Shown here piece after piece: positions 61,475 through 64,000 of a stretch of DNA of 64,000 nucleotides; the first letter of the stretch is position 1, and every line of letters starts with the position of its first letter. The stretch is from Agroathelia rolfsii. Its lineage: Eukaryota > Basidiomycota > Agaricomycetes > Amylocorticiales > Amylocorticiaceae. Location of the stretch: the NCBI GenBank assembly GCA_018343915.1, contig JABRWF010000001.1, positions 1,922,001-1,986,000 on the forward strand, given 5' to 3'. The position numbers and the translations under genes were made by a program. The notes beneath the pieces were generated by a model, which was not told the DNA's origin, did not search any database, and saw only the letters and a program-made list of their open reading frames with translations.

Positions 61475-63116
61475 TTACTGCCTCGGCGTACGAGAAACCC
61501 AAGTTTGATTAGACGCCGTCCGACCATACGCATCCAGCCGCGGTCTCCGTTGTTGTGGGAGCCGCTCCCTACTCCCTCCTATACTCCCGCCTCCGCCACC
61601 AGGAGAGTAAGACCTAGACGAGGGCGCGGGGGACTCACCAATATCGGCCCCGTTGATCCTATAGTCATTATCATTACCCGGTGCGTAATAGCCATAGTCG
61701 TACCTCGACGGCGCCTCGAGCGGCAGATTGGACGGGTACACTGCTGAATACGGGTTTACGGGCCGCGAGGGCGGACGACCCTGTCTCTGAGCTGCTGATA
61801 TCGGTCGTTGTAGTGGTTGTGGAGATGATGAAGAGCGGAATGCGCCAGGAGGAAGAGCTCCACCAGTCTCGTAGATAGAAGCGATAGGTAGTGAGTCCCT
61901 GCCCAACCGTGCGTTGATCGGCGAATATGGGTTGTTGTTGTCATGGGCGTTGTTGTTTGAGAAGGGGGTAACCTGGGACATACGACCTTCTTCGAACCGA
62001 CGCCCCGGAAGTAGCTGCGATTTTCGGCGGCGGCGTGTGCGGCTGAGGACGAGCAGGCCGAGGACGAGGGAGAGTACGGCGAGGAGGGAGAGAATGGCTA
62101 TGACGGCTATAAGGGAGGTTGAGAGCGTGCGCGAGGTGGTATTGTTTTGGGTTGTCGTTGAGGTCGCTGTGGATGCCGAGCTTGTACTACTCGTGGTAGA
62201 GGTAGAGGAAGTCGATGTAGTTGATCTATGCGTGATGGTCAATATTTGTAAAATTCAGATGAATAACAAAGCTCACGAGGTTGTAGTGGTCGACGTGGGT
62301 ACTACAGCAGAGAATGAGGTCGGTTCGATCGAAGCTGGGTGTCTTGTCAATTCCCCCAACCATGACAATAGAAGTGACATCATTCTTACCAAATGTCGAC
62401 GTGGTGACCTCCAGTGAAACAAACGTCAACTGGCTAGTGTTTCCAAACCGAACATCTGGAAGATTGTACACCTCCAGTGTATGTGATGTCGTAGGATCCA
62501 GATCGGAAAACGTGAACAGTGGGACCTAGATACGGAGTATACACAATCAATTCCATCAATAAATGCACCTAAAACCATTAATTTATAGAGAGATGAACGT
62601 ACAGGCACTTCATCTTCGCCCTCAACCGCATCGTTCGCATCAACTGTCTCCATAAGTCCCGCTGAGCTGTTACTTCCGTTACAGTCCAAGCAGACGAGAT
62701 AGTGCGCTCCCGTGGACCTACGAAACCCAACGTAGCTGAATGCAACCGTATTAACTGATACGCAATGAGAACATAGCAGACATCGACATCGTAAGTCATC
62801 GCAGGCGCATACATCATCAAAGCGGACTTGTCTCACCTGGAAGCACGGCCACTATAAAACCATCGAGCCCATTCGTAAACGCAAACGTCCCATTCTGTGG
62901 GTTAGGAAAGAAGGCAAGTTCCCAGCCGGGGGAGAAAGCAATGCTAGTACTATTGTCCAGCAAAGTGATATTATTCGTAGAAGTAGAAGTAGCGGCGGTG
63001 GCAGTGGCAGTGGCAGTTGGAGTAGCAGTAACAGCGCCAGCGCCGAGAACACAACGAGAGTTATAGAAGAAGAGAAAGCATATATAATACGGGATAGCTA
63101 ATATCCAGAGAAGCAT
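61475..63116 (-). CDS. Ser/Thr-rich single-pass membrane protein
   Basis: Likely type I plasma-membrane or wall-sensor-like protein. The start at 63116 gives a hydrophobic signal sequence (MLLWILAIPYYICFLFFYNS). The ectodomain opens with a Thr/Ala repeat (TATPTATATATAATSTSTNN), then WELAFFPNPQNGTFAFTNGL, VNTVAFSYVGFRRSTGAHYL, VCLDCNGSNSSAGLMETVDA and VYNLPDVRFGNTSQLTFVSL, a beta-rich domain with several N-glycosylation sites. A Ser/Thr stalk precedes one transmembrane helix (SLIAVIAILSLLAVLSLVLG) and a basic stop-transfer RTRRRRK. The cytoplasmic tail is Pro/Tyr/Gly-rich and ends QTWVSRTPRQ. The plan resembles Mid2/Wsc-type sensors but no WSC domain is present. About four introns; the exon join near 62240-62280 is approximate. 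Confidence 0.8.
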
Positions 63117-64000
63117 CGAGAGACAGAAAGTACGTTGAGGATGCGCAGCATCCCCGCTGCAGAGGAAACAGAAGGAACAAGAGCAGGAGAGATGGAGAGA
63201 GAAAGAGAGAGAGAGAGGGAACACAAGGGGAGATTCGGTCACCGCCACAGCTGGCCTCAATTATCTTCATCAACAAGAAAAGATGTCATCTCTCCCACCG
63301 CTGATGCCGCCCTGCGCAACGCTCCCACCATTTCCATTTTCTCCATCGACAATCCCGGTCATGTCCGCTCGTAGTCGTAGATAGACCCATCCGGACGATT
63401 GAGGACTCGGTTATGTTATCAAATTCAACAAAAGTCTGTAGTCATTGGTAGAGGACAGCTATGCATAGAACCCACTGATGTCATCTCTCCACCCATAATT
63501 TGACAACCAATAATCAAATCATGTTTACAACACACCAAGGCAGAGAAATTAAGAGGAGAGAGAGAGAAAAGCTAGATAGGAGATTGTTATTTTGTTGATA
63601 TATACTTAGAGACATGCTATATATCGTACATCAGGCCGAAAAAAAGAGGAAAAGAGGAAGGGTAAAGGTAAAAGCCCAGGGCCAAATCCACTGCATAAGA
63701 AAAAAAACGAGGAAAGAGAAGAGAGGGTGGAAGGCGAAATGGGCAATGGAAAGCATAAGTGTGAGGGGTAGTGGATTGAATATGGGGGTGTATCTTGGGC
63801 GCTAAAGGAGAAAAACGAATATAAAAAACACGCAGTGGGAAAATAAAATTCAAAGCAGAGCGAAAAAATGGCGAACCCAAAAAGAGGTTGATCTAATTCC
63901 ACAAATGATAATGAAGAATGATAAAATTGAGAGTAGGGAAAAGAAAAGAAAAATCCGACCATTGTAAAAAACACGAACATGAAAAACCTCTAAAAACGAA
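63117..64000. other. Upstream of the membrane-protein gene; GA-rich
   Basis: 884 bp to the window end. Purine-rich runs occur at 63181-63225 (GAGAGAAAGAGAGAGAG) and 63550-63760. On the minus strand these give CT-rich sequence directly upstream of the membrane-protein ATG, as in many fungal leaders. Frames at 63606-63980 are Phe/Ser/Pro-rich and not convincing. Confidence 0.55.

Overview
This is a gene-dense window of a filamentous fungus, most likely a basidiomycete of the Agaricomycetes. Nearly every gene is cut by many short introns (about 50-70 nt, mostly GT-AG). Coding and intergenic GC are similar. The gene set fits a plant-biomass-degrading mushroom-type fungus: two secreted GH3 beta-glucosidases, one with a fungal CBM1 cellulose-binding module, beside conserved eukaryotic housekeeping genes. 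No rRNA, tRNA, CRISPR array or intact transposon was recognised. The species cannot be named from the sequence alone.

Layout. 0-11.1 kb, all minus strand: prohibitin PHB1 (282-1490), an asparagine synthetase-domain protein with an N-terminal glutaminase (1618-4126), a GH3 beta-glucosidase (4420-8693) and 6-phosphogluconate dehydrogenase (9178-11098). 11.9-33.9 kb, all plus strand: a PH + oxysterol-binding protein with a FFAT-like motif (11906-14760), a CBM1-GH3 beta-glucosidase (15412-19842), an ACO2-type aconitase (20178-23523), a degenerate protein-kinase-like protein with a long disordered tail (about 23.9-26.96 kb), an amino-acid permease (27802-30180), saccharopine dehydrogenase LYS1 (30604-31969) and a disordered basidiomycete-type hypothetical (32521-33886).

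34.9-47.5 kb: an SDR oxidoreductase (minus) diverging from a TTC1-like TPR protein (plus); the inner-membrane protease IMP1 (minus) diverging across 124 bp from the Elongator subunit ELP4 (plus); then a very large LRR + DH/PH RhoGEF (41579-47454, plus). 48.9-59 kb: TIM8 (minus, four tiny exons), the INO80-complex subunit IES1 (plus), an LPLAT-type acyltransferase (minus) and a large alpha/beta hydrolase (plus). 59-64 kb is gene-poor: a TAG-interrupted reading frame flanked by a 24-bp direct repeat, then a Ser/Thr-rich single-pass membrane protein (61475-63116, minus).

How the genes relate. Two genes with lysine (alpha-aminoadipate) links, the ACO2-type aconitase and LYS1, lie 7 kb apart with an amino-acid permease between them. 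PHB1, IMP1 and TIM8 all serve the mitochondrial inner membrane or intermembrane space but are scattered. The most interesting leads are the CBM1-bearing beta-glucosidase, the kinase-like protein that has lost the HGD catalytic Asp, the frame broken by two TAG codons, the alpha/beta hydrolase whose catalytic domain is split by a disordered insert, and two apparent GC-AG introns.
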